64,000 nt of DNA from an uncultured Prevotellaceae bacterium (lineage in GTDB: Bacteria > Bacteroidota > Bacteroidia > Bacteroidales > Bacteroidaceae), in NCBI GenBank assembly GCA_902783165.1, contig CACZPU010000037.1, positions 1 to 64,000 of the forward strand, given 5' to 3'. Below the pieces are notes generated by a model. The model had not been told where the DNA came from. It saw only the letters and a program-made list of their open reading frames with translations, and made no database searches. The translations under genes were made by a program, and so were the position numbers. Numbering within the stretch: position 1 is the first letter of the stretch; each line of letters opens with the position of its first letter. Positions 28,296 through 37,019 of this stretch are shown here, one piece after another.

Positions 28296-31082
28296 TTAAT
28301 GGGCTTCGAGCCAGTTGGCACCCCATCCACAATCTGCCACCAATGGAACATTCAAGGCATAGGCATTCTGCATTTCTTCAAGAACGATACGTTCAACGGT
28401 TTCTTTTTCATCGGGATAGACGGAGAAGTTGAGTTCATCGTGTACCTGAAGAATCATTTTGCTTCTTATTCTTTCTGCTTTGAAACGATTGTAAATGCGA
28501 ATCATAGCCACCTTGATAATGTCTGCTGCGCTCCCTTGAATAGGGGCGTTGATGGCATTTCTCTCTGCAAAATTGCGGACGGTGGCATTGTGCGAGTTGA
28601 TATCTGGTAAATAGCGTCTACGTTTGAAAATGGTTTCTGCATACCCTCTTTCACGAGCCTTTTGTTTGGAAGCTTCCATATATGCATGTACTTTTGGAAA
28701 TGTCTCAAAGAATCCGTCAATGAGCTGCTTAGCTTCATCGCGGCTGATGTCCAGTCTTTCTGCCAATCCGAACACGGTGATACCATAGATGATACCAAAA
28801 TTGGCACGTTTAGATTTGGTGCGTTCATCGCGACTCACATCGCTAATATTTTTTTTATAGATAGTTGAGGCTGTAGCAGCGTGCAAATCTTTTCCATCAC
28901 GGAACACATTTATCATGTGTTCATCGCCCGAAAGGTGGGCCATAACACGTAGTTCTATCTGACTATAATCTGCTGAAAAAAACATACAACCAGGTTCTGG
29001 AATAAATGCTTTTCTTATTTCTTTTCCATCTTCACCACGGATTGGTATGTTTTGAAGATTCGGGTCGCTTGAAGAAAGTCTGCCAGTAGCTGTGATGGTT
29101 TGATTGAATGACGTATGGATGTGTCCAGTCCTACTATTTATTAGTTTAGGAAGGGCGTCTATATAGGTACCCAGTAATTTTTTCAAACCTCTGTAATTCA
29201 ATATGTCTTCAACAATTTCGCTTTTGTTCTTCAGTTGTTGAAGCACTTCTTCGCTGGTAACATATTGGCCTGTCTTGGTCTTTTTGGGTTTCTCTATGAT
29301 TTTCATTTTTCCAAACAGGATATCACCCACTTGTTTGGGTGATGCAATATTGAATTCCTCTCCTGCAAGTTTATAAATTCTTTGTTCCAATTCTTTCATC
29401 CTGTTGGTAAAAATATCGGAAGTTTCCCTCAAAGAATCAGTATCAATACATACACCATTCATCTCCATGTCTGCTAATACTGGCACTAGAGGCATTTCTA
29501 TTTCATAGAACAATTTTTCAACTTGGGCTTCCTTGAGCCTTGGTTCTAAGATATTTTTCAATCTGAGGGTGATGTCGGCATCTTCGGCAGCATATTCGTA
29601 TACTTCTTTCGGATCAAGGTCGCGCATTGACTTTTGGTTTTTCCCTTTGGGTCCAATCAGTTCATCGATGTGAATTGTTTTATAGTTAAGACATGTTTCT
29701 GCCATATAGTCCATGTTGTGTCTAAGTTCGGGTTGGATGAGGTAGTGGGCAATCATTGTATCGAACATCTTGCCTTTCAATTCCACACCATAATTATGAA
29801 GCACTTCCAAATCGTATTTGATATTTTGTCCCACTTTAAGAATACTGGGGTTTTCATAGATGGGTTTAAAAATTTTAACTATCTTTTGTGCTTTTTCACG
29901 ATTGCTTGGAATAGCGATGTAAAACGCCTCTTTTTCCTTCACAGCGAAGCTCAATCCTACCAATTCGGCATCAATAGGATTGGTTGAGGTGGTTTCTGTG
30001 TCTAGACTTAAAATTTCTGATGCAGAAAAATATTCAAAAATTTTTTTTGCATCTTCTTCATTTTCAATGAGTTTGTATTCGTGAGGTGTTGTTTTTAACG
30101 TCTCAAAACTCGCGAATTCTGAAGTTTTCGTATCCTCGGCCTCAAAAAATCCAAAGAGATCAGGTTGTGTTTTTGTGTTTTTTTGAACTATTTTTGTTTT
30201 GTTAAGAAATTTGTCTATGAGGCTTTTAAATTCCAATTCGTTGAAAATTTTTCGTAATTCTTCCTCGTTGGGTTCTTTCATTTTTAATTCTTCCAGATTC
30301 AGTTCAACTGGAACATCAATTCTGATGGTGGCAAGAAATTTCGACATTTTGATATCATCGATGGCTCCTTCCACTTTTTCACGCATCTTCCCTTTTAGTT
30401 GATTAGTGTTGGCCAAAAGATTCTCAACAGAACCAAATTCATCGATTAGCTTTACTGCCGTTTTCTCTCCAACTCCCGGACAGCCAGGAAAATTGTCTGC
30501 TGTATCACCCATGAGTGCTAGAAGATCTATGACTTGCATTGTATTTTTGATTCCATATTTTTCGCACACACCTTGTGGGTCGAGTTTTTCATAACCACCA
30601 CCGTGGCGCGGACGATAAATAAATACATCTGGTTTCACCAATTGGCCATAATCCTTGTCAGGAGTCAACATATATGTTTCTACACTGATGGAATCATCGT
30701 TTTTGGATAGATTACTGGCTTTTGTTGCCAGTGTGCCAATCACATCATCTGCTTCGTAGCCGTCCACTTGAATGACGGGAATATTCATAGTTTTGAGAAT
30801 ATTCTTGATGATTGGAACCGAGGATCGAATGTCTTCTGGTGTTTCCTCTCTTTGGGCCTTATATGCTGGATAAACTTCCGAACGGAATGTGGGGCCGTGT
30901 GGATCGAATGCTACACCAAGATAGGTGGGTTTCTCTTTCTCTAGAACTTCGTGGAGTGTATTGCAGAAGCCCATGATGGCAGATGTGTTTTGACCCTTTG
31001 AATTGATGCGCGGATTTTTTATAAAGGCATAATAAGCGCGATATATGAGCGCATAAGCATCTAAAAGAAACAATTTATCCAT
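28296..31082 (-). CDS. polA: DNA polymerase I
   Basis: This 928-residue enzyme used in repair and Okazaki-fragment processing has three complete domains. The 5'-3' exonuclease is at about residues 1-290 (LFLLDAYALIYRAYYAF, DGYEADDVIGTLA, DNFPGCPGVGEKTA). The 3'-5' proofreading domain is at about 330-520, with the intact acidic pair in ILSLDTETTSTNPIDAELVG. The polymerase domain has DYSQIELRVMAHLSGD (motif A), the RRxxKxxNFGIIYG O-helix as RTKSKRANFGIIYG, and LQVHDELNF (motif C). Proofreading therefore looks active. It diverges from the polyprenyl synthase gene, with a TAATTTTG element at 31103-31110 (minus). Confidence 0.97.
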   Translation of the reverse strand: MDKLFLLDAYALIYRAYYAFIKNPRINSKGQNTSAIMGFCNTLHEVLEKEKPTYLGVAFDPHGPTFRSEVYPAYKAQREETPEDIRSSVPIIKNILKTMNIPVIQVDGYEADDVIGTLATKASNLSKNDDSISVETYMLTPDKDYGQLVKPDVFIYRPRHGGGYEKLDPQGVCEKYGIKNTMQVIDLLALMGDTADNFPGCPGVGEKTAVKLIDEFGSVENLLANTNQLKGKMREKVEGAIDDIKMSKFLATIRIDVPVELNLEELKMKEPNEEELRKIFNELEFKSLIDKFLNKTKIVQKNTKTQPDLFGFFEAEDTKTSEFASFETLKTTPHEYKLIENEEDAKKIFEYFSASEILSLDTETTSTNPIDAELVGLSFAVKEKEAFYIAIPSNREKAQKIVKIFKPIYENPSILKVGQNIKYDLEVLHNYGVELKGKMFDTMIAHYLIQPELRHNMDYMAETCLNYKTIHIDELIGPKGKNQKSMRDLDPKEVYEYAAEDADITLRLKNILEPRLKEAQVEKLFYEIEMPLVPVLADMEMNGVCIDTDSLRETSDIFTNRMKELEQRIYKLAGEEFNIASPKQVGDILFGKMKIIEKPKKTKTGQYVTSEEVLQQLKNKSEIVEDILNYRGLKKLLGTYIDALPKLINSRTGHIHTSFNQTITATGRLSSSDPNLQNIPIRGEDGKEIRKAFIPEPGCMFFSADYSQIELRVMAHLSGDEHMINVFRDGKDLHAATASTIYKKNISDVSRDERTKSKRANFGIIYGITVFGLAERLDISRDEAKQLIDGFFETFPKVHAYMEASKQKARERGYAETIFKRRRYLPDINSHNATVRNFAERNAINAPIQGSAADIIKVAMIRIYNRFKAERIRSKMILQVHDELNFSVYPDEKETVERIVLEEMQNAYALNVPLVADCGWGANWLEAH

Positions 31083-31143
31083 AAATATTCTAATTTTCCG
31101 TTCAAAATTACAAATTCTTTTTCATTAATCTGAATATTTTCTG

Positions 31144-31151
31144 TAATTTTG
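31144..31151 (+). promoter_or_regulatory. -7 element for the polyprenyl synthase gene
   Basis: TAATTTTG at 31144-31151 lies 18 nt before the ATG at 31170, and the -33 half is poor. An in-frame TTG at 31149 overlaps this element and is unlikely to be the start. Confidence 0.5.
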
Positions 31152-31169
31152 TACGAAATTTCAGAATTC

Positions 31170-32144
31170 ATGGACTATCTGCCTATCATCCAAGAACCCA
31201 TTCAAGAAGAATTGGCATGTTTTGTCAACATGTTCAATGATTCTTTAACTCACTCTGATGGACTCCTCAATCATGCGTTGAACCATATACTGAGTAGAGG
31301 AGGAAAACGTATGCGCCCAATTCTTGTTTTGCTAACTGCAAAGAACTTTGGCACAATCAACCAATCAACTTTTAATGCAGCAATAGGAATGGAGTTATTG
31401 CATACTGCCAGCTTGGTTCATGATGATGTGGTCGATGAGAGTCGCGAACGGCGCGGACAATCATCTGTAAACGAAATATATAACAATAAAGTAGCCGTAT
31501 TGGTTGGTGATTATCTTCTTTCTACTTCTTTGCTTCATGTGAGTAAAACCCATCAGCAAAAGATATTTCAATTGGTGGCAGAACTAGGAAGAACTTTGTC
31601 GAGTGGAGAAATTCTTCAGTTGACAAATCATCAAGATTCTGGTCTTTCAGAGGATATCTATTATCAGGTAATCAACCAAAAAACAGCCTCTCTTTTCGAG
31701 AAATGTAGTGCCGTTGGTGCTATATCTGTAGGTGCCTCTGAAGAAAACGTTAATGCCTCTGCAGAGTTTGGAAATAAAATTGGTATGATATTCCAAATCC
31801 GCGATGACATCTTTGATTATTATGATTCTAAAGCCATTGGTAAGCCTACAGGAAACGATATGGCCGAAGGTAAGTTGACTTTACCCATTATCTATGCTTT
31901 ACGTAAGTCAAATGATTCATCGATGAAATCGTTGGCAAAGAAAGTGAAGGAAGGTACAATAAATACCGATGAAATCGAAGTTTTAGTTGATTTTGCCAAA
32001 TCCAATGGTGGAATTGAATATGCTGAGCAAATAATGAATAGCATGGCGGCTGAAGCAAAGGTTTTTATTGAATCTTTCATCAAGCCAGAGTTAAGGAGAG
32101 CATTCAATTCTTATCTTGACTATGTTATTCAGCGTAGTAATTGA
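31170..32144 (+). CDS. Long-chain polyprenyl diphosphate synthase
   Basis: This 324-residue trans-prenyltransferase condenses isopentenyl units into a long polyprenyl diphosphate, most likely for menaquinone side chains. The first aspartate-rich motif is VHDDVVDE at about 83-90, followed by SRERRGQSSVNE. The second is QIRDDIFDYYD near residue 210. The residue before the first motif region (HTASLVHDD) is small, consistent with a long product. It is a single-gene unit on the plus strand, facing deoC, with two interrupted palindromes in the convergent gap. Confidence 0.93.
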   Translation: MDYLPIIQEPIQEELACFVNMFNDSLTHSDGLLNHALNHILSRGGKRMRPILVLLTAKNFGTINQSTFNAAIGMELLHTASLVHDDVVDESRERRGQSSVNEIYNNKVAVLVGDYLLSTSLLHVSKTHQQKIFQLVAELGRTLSSGEILQLTNHQDSGLSEDIYYQVINQKTASLFEKCSAVGAISVGASEENVNASAEFGNKIGMIFQIRDDIFDYYDSKAIGKPTGNDMAEGKLTLPIIYALRKSNDSSMKSLAKKVKEGTINTDEIEVLVDFAKSNGGIEYAEQIMNSMAAEAKVFIESFIKPELRRAFNSYLDYVIQRSN

Positions 32145-32194
32145 ATGACAAATTAACCTTGTTTGTTGTTTTTTGTTTATGGTCTGTAAACTAA

Positions 32195-32215
32195 TTGTCT
32201 ACGCCCTGTAGACAA
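32195..32215. repeat. Interrupted palindrome, GTCTAC-N5-GTAGAC copy 1
   Basis: The core GTCTACGCCCTGTAGAC at 32197-32213 is flanked by TT and AA, so the arms are 8 bp. It lies in the convergent gap between the polyprenyl synthase gene and deoC. It may act as a bidirectional terminator or a protein site; similar sequences occur at 32219, 40605 and 56277. Confidence 0.8.
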
Positions 32216-32218
32216 ATG

Positions 32219-32235
32219 GTCTTCACGACGTAGAC
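32219..32235. repeat. Interrupted palindrome, GTCTAC-N5-GTAGAC copy 2
   Basis: GTCTTCACGACGTAGAC is the same 17-bp layout with one mismatched pair, 5 bp after copy 1. The pair occupies the convergent gap before deoC. Confidence 0.75.
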
Positions 32236-32288
32236 AAAATAATATATTCATATAATATCTCTAATAATATGATATTATATAATATTTA

Positions 32289-33239
32289 TCAGAAGAATTT
32301 CACTTCTTTTCCTTCAATTTCAGAAAGTAGAAGGTTGGCCAAACGGCTTGTTCCAATGCGGAACCACTTGTTGGTAAGCCATTTCTCGCCAAGTACTTCT
32401 TTCACGATGGTGTAGTAGATCATGGCATCCATTACCGAATTGATACCTCCAGCCGGTTTGAAACCTACTTGAATGCCTGTTTCATCATAGTATTCTTTAA
32501 TGGCCTGGCACATTACATAGGCTGCTTCTGGCGTAGCTGAGATCTTTTCCTTACCTGTAGATGTCTTGATATAATCTGCACCAGCATACATGGATAGAAT
32601 GGATGCTTTTTTGATATTAGAAACGGTTTTGAGACAACCGGTCTCTAATATCACCTTCATGGAATGTTCACCGCATACACTCTTCAGTTCGCTGATTTCA
32701 TCGCACATGCCCTCATAATCGCCGCTAAGGAATTTTCCTACTGGCATTACGATATCTATTTCAGTTGCACCGTCTTTTAGAGCTAGGGCAGTTTCTGCAA
32801 TTTTTATCTCTGGAAAACTCTGTGAAGAGGGGAAACAAGCAGCGACGCAAGCTATCTCAACTCCATCGATTTCAAGCGTTTCTGATACGGTTTTAGCATA
32901 ACATGGATACACACAGATAGTTGCCACATGGGGTAATTCTGCGTATGCTTCATCAAACTGATTTACTTTCTCAGTGAAAGCCATTACTGAATCTTCCGAA
33001 TCGGTTGTTTTTAGTGTAGTCAACTCTATACTTCCAAACAGAAATTTCTTCGTTTCGAGCGTGTCGTTCTCGTGAACTTTCTCTGTAATGATTTTCTTCA
33101 CAATAGCTACAACATCTTCATCCTTGATGTTGCAATTGTATTTTGCAAGTGCTTGTTCGTACTTGCTTTGCGGATGTGTGTGCTGGTGTTCATGTTCTTG
33201 ATGATTGTGTACATGCTCCAGATTCTTGTTTACAGCCAT
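32289..33239 (-). CDS. deoC: Deoxyribose-phosphate aldolase with His-rich N-terminus
   Basis: This 316-residue class I aldolase splits 2-deoxyribose 5-phosphate into glyceraldehyde 3-phosphate and acetaldehyde. The Schiff-base lysine is in ADYIKTSTGKE, and the second conserved lysine is in VGFKPAGGI. A notable extra is the N-terminus EHVHNHQEHEHQHTHPQ, with seven histidines in about 15 residues, ahead of the normal start of the fold; this could bind metal. It is the last gene of the mnmG-apt-uvrC-dtd-mazG run. Together with the deoxynucleoside kinases it is another piece of deoxynucleoside use. Confidence 0.95.
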   Translation of the reverse strand: MAVNKNLEHVHNHQEHEHQHTHPQSKYEQALAKYNCNIKDEDVVAIVKKIITEKVHENDTLETKKFLFGSIELTTLKTTDSEDSVMAFTEKVNQFDEAYAELPHVATICVYPCYAKTVSETLEIDGVEIACVAACFPSSQSFPEIKIAETALALKDGATEIDIVMPVGKFLSGDYEGMCDEISELKSVCGEHSMKVILETGCLKTVSNIKKASILSMYAGADYIKTSTGKEKISATPEAAYVMCQAIKEYYDETGIQVGFKPAGGINSVMDAMIYYTIVKEVLGEKWLTNKWFRIGTSRLANLLLSEIEGKEVKFF

Positions 33240-33297
33240 AATATTAAACTATTTTGTGAGTGATTAATTTATTACTTTTCTTATAAGGAGATATTTA

Positions 33298-33624
33298 TCA
33301 AGTCTTTAGTTTAGGGTTGTCAAGGTGTCTTGACTTATCTCTAAATGTTTTTTTCTCAATAGATTTATGTAATTCCTCTGTGAGGTCAACACCGGTTTGG
33401 TTTGCAAGGCAGATAAGTACCCAAAGAATGTCTGCCATTTCTTCTCCGATATTAGCAGTTTCACCTTCTTTAAAGCTTTGGTCACCGTATTTTCTCGCCA
33501 TTACACGAGCTAATTCTCCTACTTCTTCAGTGAGACATGCCATATTCGTGAGTTCGCTGAAATATCGCACCCCATATTTCTTAATCCATTGGTCTACAGC
33601 TATTTGCGCTTCTTTTATAGTCAT
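33298..33624 (-). CDS. MazG-type nucleotide pyrophosphohydrolase
   Basis: This 108-residue single-domain MazG-like protein hydrolyses nucleoside triphosphates or related nucleotides to monophosphates. The metal-binding helix motifs are EEVGELARVMARKYG near residue 31 and GEEMADILWVLICLANQ near residue 60, giving the EExxE...ExxD pattern of the all-alpha NTP-PPase superfamily. It starts 3 nt after the small membrane protein gene, so the two are surely co-transcribed. Confidence 0.88.
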   Translation of the reverse strand: MTIKEAQIAVDQWIKKYGVRYFSELTNMACLTEEVGELARVMARKYGDQSFKEGETANIGEEMADILWVLICLANQTGVDLTEELHKSIEKKTFRDKSRHLDNPKLKT

Positions 33625-33627
33625 TTT

Positions 33628-33861
33628 TTAAATGAAAAGGTAGATAAGAACAATTATACAGATTATAAAGATAACGATATTGGAAATATTTTTCCATTTT
33701 TCATTGTATTTCCACTGTATTATACCCCAAAGTGATGCTATTCCTAAAGTCACATATCCTATTACGTAAATAGTTCCATTACTGAGGATTCTGCCTAAAA
33801 TGATGAGCAATAGTCCTAAAACACTACCCCAATCAATGATTCCTTTTATTATTTTTTTCAT
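33628..33861 (-). CDS. Small membrane protein
   Basis: This 77-residue protein has three hydrophobic stretches: WGSVLGLLLIILGRILS, TIYVIGYVTLGIASLWGII and NIVIFIICIIVLIYLFI. A short charged segment (QWKYNEKWK) lies between the last two. I do not recognise a family. It is tightly packed between dtd (22 nt) and the MazG-like gene (3 nt), which makes it a real gene despite its size. A function in nucleotide or D-amino-acid quality control would only be guilt by association. Confidence 0.72.
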   Translation of the reverse strand: MKKIIKGIIDWGSVLGLLLIILGRILSNGTIYVIGYVTLGIASLWGIIQWKYNEKWKNISNIVIFIICIIVLIYLFI

Positions 33862-33883
33862 CTTGAAATTTGTGTATTTGTTT

Positions 33884-34336
33884 TTATTCTTTTCTTTTGG
33901 TGTCCATGCAAATGGTTACTGGGCCATCGTTTACAAGCTCCACCTGCATGTTGGCTCCAAATTCGCCTGTTGCAACTGGTTTATGCAATACTTCTGAAAG
34001 CATTTGGCAGAATTCTTCATAAAGAGGAATGGCCTTTTCATGCTTGGCTGCTTTGAACCAAGAAGGCCGGTTTCCTTTTTTGTAACTCGCCATAAGGGTG
34101 AACTGTGAGATAACAAGGATATTGCCATCAATGTCCATGATACTACAGTTCATCACATGATTGTTGTCATCGAATACACGCAATCCAATGATTTTGTGAA
34201 CCAACCATTCCACATCTTCTTTTGTATCTTCTTCGCAGATGCCCAAAAGAATGAGGAATCCCTTATCTATAGATGACTTTATTTGCTTATTTATCGTTAC
34301 AGAAGCTCTGCTTACTCTTTGTATGACTACTCTCAT
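33884..34336 (-). CDS. dtd: D-aminoacyl-tRNA deacylase
   Basis: This 150-residue DTD enzyme frees D-amino acids (and glycine) mischarged on tRNA. The start MRVVIQRVSRASVTIN and both chiral-proofreading motifs are present: SQFTLMA near residue 80 and NDGPVTI near residue 139, the latter supplying the Gly-cisPro element. It lies between uvrC (93 nt upstream) and the small membrane protein gene. A TATATTTG sequence at 34383-34390 (minus) may give it a promoter of its own. Confidence 0.96.
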   Translation of the reverse strand: MRVVIQRVSRASVTINKQIKSSIDKGFLILLGICEEDTKEDVEWLVHKIIGLRVFDDNNHVMNCSIMDIDGNILVISQFTLMASYKKGNRPSWFKAAKHEKAIPLYEEFCQMLSEVLHKPVATGEFGANMQVELVNDGPVTICMDTKRKE

Positions 34337-34429
34337 TTCTGTCTTTTTCTTTTTTGATTAAAGTGGAATGAGTATTGTTTTGCAAATATACAGAATTATT
34401 TTTGTTTTCACTATGAATTGTATCATTAT

Positions 34430-36250
34430 TTAATGAAAATTGTTATAAATAATATCTGCTTTTGATTTGCCAACAATTTCTATAAGGTTCTGTAAATCAG
34501 CTGCTTTAATATTTTTGACGGTCTTTAGTTTTTTTAAAAGTAATTCTTTTGTCTTGGCTCCAATTCCCTTGATGTCGTCAAGTTCCGAATGAAGTGCACG
34601 CTTACTTCTTTTGTCCCTATGAAAACTAATTGCGTAACGATGTACTTCATCTTGTATTCGGGTAAGTATATGAAACAATTCTGAATCGGTTTTCATACCG
34701 ATAACAACAGGTGGGAAACCGAATAATAGTTCATTCGTTCGGTGGTGATTATCTTTGGCAAGTCCTGCAATAGGAATATGCAACCCCAGTTCATCTTCGA
34801 TGACTTCTCTTACCACTTCCATTTGTCCTTTTCCACCATCGGTGATAATTAGGTCGGGTAGGGGAGTGCCTTCTTCTTTTATACGAGTATAACGCCGCCG
34901 TACAACCTCTTGCATTGATGCATAATCATCAGGACCATTAACAGTTTTTATGTTGTATTTTCTATAGTCTTTTTTTGACGGTTTCATTCCTTTGAATACT
35001 ACACAACCTGCCACAGCATCACTTCCAGATATGTTGGAGTTGTCAAAACATTCAATCTGATAGGGCATTTTTTCTAATTTCAGAGCATTTTGTAGCTCTT
35101 TCATTAGACGTGTTTGTTTCTGTTCTGGATTCAGTTTTTCACTTTGTTTTAGTCTGTCAAACTTGTATTGTTTGCCGTTCATAATCGAGAGTTCAAGCAG
35201 TGTCTTTTTGTCTCCTCTTAATGGCACTGTAATAGAGATATCTTTTATCCCAGTTTCCAGATGGAAAGGCACAATAATTTCTTTAGAATTACTTTTCAAT
35301 TGCTCTCTGATTTGAAGTATTCCGAGTGAAAGAATTTCTGTATCGCTTTCGTCAAGTTTCTTTTTAAACTCGTATGTAAATGCCTGATTGATACAACCAT
35401 TAGTTACATGCATATAATTGATATATGCTATTTTCTCATCGCTGTTTATACTAAATACTTCTACATTGTTAATAGTATGGCTGACAACCTCGCTTTTAGA
35501 CACAAAATTTTCAAGTGCAAGATATTGTCTTTTTAATACTTCGGCATCTTCAAACCTTAATTCTTCTGCTGCTTTTTGCATCTCTTGAAATAATTTTTTC
35601 TCTACTTCTCGAGACCTACCTTTAAGTATTTCTTGAGCTTGAAAAATGTTTTCTATATAGTTTTCATAGGTTTGTTTGCCTATGCAAGGTGCTTCGCAAT
35701 TGTGCATATGATATTCCAAGCACGGTTTGTATTTTCTTTTTTCTATTCCTTCCTTCGTAATTGGTGTCCTACAAGCCCTTGGCTTGTATAATTTCCTTAT
35801 CAAATCAAGCAGAGCATACATCGTACCAATGTGACTGTATGGTCCATAATATATACCAAATTTCTTGTTGATGTTTCTTGTATTTATTATTCTTGGTAAA
35901 TATTCTTTTGTAATACAAATACTAGGATAGGTTTTTCCGTCTTTTAATAGTATGTTGTACTTTGGTTTGTATTTCTTGATAAGATTATTTTCCAACAACA
36001 AAGCATCTTCTTCTGTGTTTACTACTGTGTAAGTAATATCCCAAATTTTACTCACAAGAATTTTGGTTTTGAAGCGATCTACTTCTTTATGGAAATAAGA
36101 TGACACACGACTTTTAAGGTTTTTTGCTTTTCCTACATATATAATTGTACCTTGGTCATCATAATACTGATAACTACCAGGTTTCTCAGGAAGACTGCTT
36201 ACAATGTTTTTCAGTCTCTCCAGTCTTTGTTCATCTTTTTTATTCGTCAT
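34430..36250 (-). CDS. uvrC: Excinuclease ABC subunit C
   Basis: This 606-residue subunit of the UvrABC nucleotide-excision repair nuclease makes both incisions. The N-terminal GIY-YIG nuclease is PGSYQYYDDQGTIIYVGKAKNLKSR (about 20-45, with the GIY as GSY-Q-Y). The UVR helix is LRFEDAEVLKRQYLALENF near residue 215. The C-terminal RNase H-like endonuclease contains ECFDNSNISGSDAVAG and DLIITDGGKGQ. A helix-hairpin-helix follows at DDIKGIGAKTKELLLKK. Upstream, between it and apt, lies a parS-type palindrome. Confidence 0.96.
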   Translation of the reverse strand: MTNKKDEQRLERLKNIVSSLPEKPGSYQYYDDQGTIIYVGKAKNLKSRVSSYFHKEVDRFKTKILVSKIWDITYTVVNTEEDALLLENNLIKKYKPKYNILLKDGKTYPSICITKEYLPRIINTRNINKKFGIYYGPYSHIGTMYALLDLIRKLYKPRACRTPITKEGIEKRKYKPCLEYHMHNCEAPCIGKQTYENYIENIFQAQEILKGRSREVEKKLFQEMQKAAEELRFEDAEVLKRQYLALENFVSKSEVVSHTINNVEVFSINSDEKIAYINYMHVTNGCINQAFTYEFKKKLDESDTEILSLGILQIREQLKSNSKEIIVPFHLETGIKDISITVPLRGDKKTLLELSIMNGKQYKFDRLKQSEKLNPEQKQTRLMKELQNALKLEKMPYQIECFDNSNISGSDAVAGCVVFKGMKPSKKDYRKYNIKTVNGPDDYASMQEVVRRRYTRIKEEGTPLPDLIITDGGKGQMEVVREVIEDELGLHIPIAGLAKDNHHRTNELLFGFPPVVIGMKTDSELFHILTRIQDEVHRYAISFHRDKRSKRALHSELDDIKGIGAKTKELLLKKLKTVKNIKAADLQNLIEIVGKSKADIIYNNFH

Positions 36251-36428
36251 TTAAATATTCCTAATATTCAACTATCTATATGCATTTTGTTTCACGTGAA
36301 ACAAAAATTCGTTGACGTTTGCTCTTATCTGTTTTTTTTATAATTTTTTCAATTGACGAAGTGTTTACTTCTGTAGCTTATTGTTTTGTTTAACTTGTTT
36401 GGCAGAATAATTCTTCTTTAAATGGTGC
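36251..36428. other. uvrC-apt gap holding a parS site
   Basis: This 178-base non-coding gap between two minus-strand genes has as its main content the palindrome listed at 36288-36303. The rest is AT-rich with no gene. Confidence 0.6.
36288..36303. other. parS-type centromere site 1
   Basis: TGTTTCACGTGAAACA is a perfect 16-bp palindrome matching the chromosomal parS consensus TGTTNCACGTGAAACA bound by ParB/Spo0J. Flanking T and A bases extend the palindrome to 22 bp (36285-36306). It is intergenic, just upstream of uvrC. A second site is 0.7 kb away. Confidence 0.88.
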
Positions 36429-36959
36429 TTATACTTGTATAAGCGTAGTTATCTCTGTTTCCTTGTCAAATATATCACGTCCGTGAAGCCCTTCATCATT
36501 GATTTCTATGATGAAATTCACATATATATTTTTAGGATTGAATTTCTTCACAAGATTGTATGCAGCTTTCATTGTGCCACCTGTTGCTAGTAGGTCGTCG
36601 TGCAATAACACTATGTCGTTTTCGTCTATTGCGTCTTTGTGGATTTCTATAGTGTCCTCACCGTATTCTTTTGTGTAACTTTCTTGTACGGTTTCAGCAG
36701 GAAGTTTGCCGGGTTTTCTGCATAAAATAACACCGGCGTTTAATCGTACGGCTAATGCTGAAGCAATGACAAACCCTCTACTTTCTATTCCTACAATTTT
36801 TGTGATACCTTTTTCTTTGTAGATTTCGTAGAGTTCATCAACCATTACCTTTAAACATTCGGCATTTTTGAAAAGTGTAGTTACGTCCCTAAAATTAATA
36901 CCTTTTTGAGGGAAGTCTGGTATACATCTCAGATTTTCTAATAATAATTTGTTGTTCAT
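36429..36959 (-). CDS. apt: Adenine phosphoribosyltransferase
   Basis: This 176-residue enzyme salvages adenine to AMP using PRPP. The PRPP motif is VLLHDDLLATGGTMKAAYNLV near residue 118, and IVGIESRGFVIASALAVRL with CRKPGKLP marks the APRT subgroup. Length is normal. It is exactly framed by two parS-type sites, one in each flanking gap, and lies between mnmG and uvrC on the minus strand. Confidence 0.96.
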   Translation of the reverse strand: MNNKLLLENLRCIPDFPQKGINFRDVTTLFKNAECLKVMVDELYEIYKEKGITKIVGIESRGFVIASALAVRLNAGVILCRKPGKLPAETVQESYTKEYGEDTIEIHKDAIDENDIVLLHDDLLATGGTMKAAYNLVKKFNPKNIYVNFIIEINDEGLHGRDIFDKETEITTLIQV

Positions 36960-36994
36960 GTTTATATTTGATAATTAATGATTAACTGTTCATT

Positions 36995-37010
36995 TGTTTC
37001 ACGTGGAACA
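36995..37010. other. parS-type centromere site 2
   Basis: TGTTTCACGTGGAACA reads on the minus strand as TGTTCCACGTGAAACA, an exact match to the parS consensus TGTTNCACGTGAAACA. It lies in the mnmG-apt gap, 9 bases past the mnmG stop. Confidence 0.9.
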
Positions 37011-37019
37011 CATGTCGGA

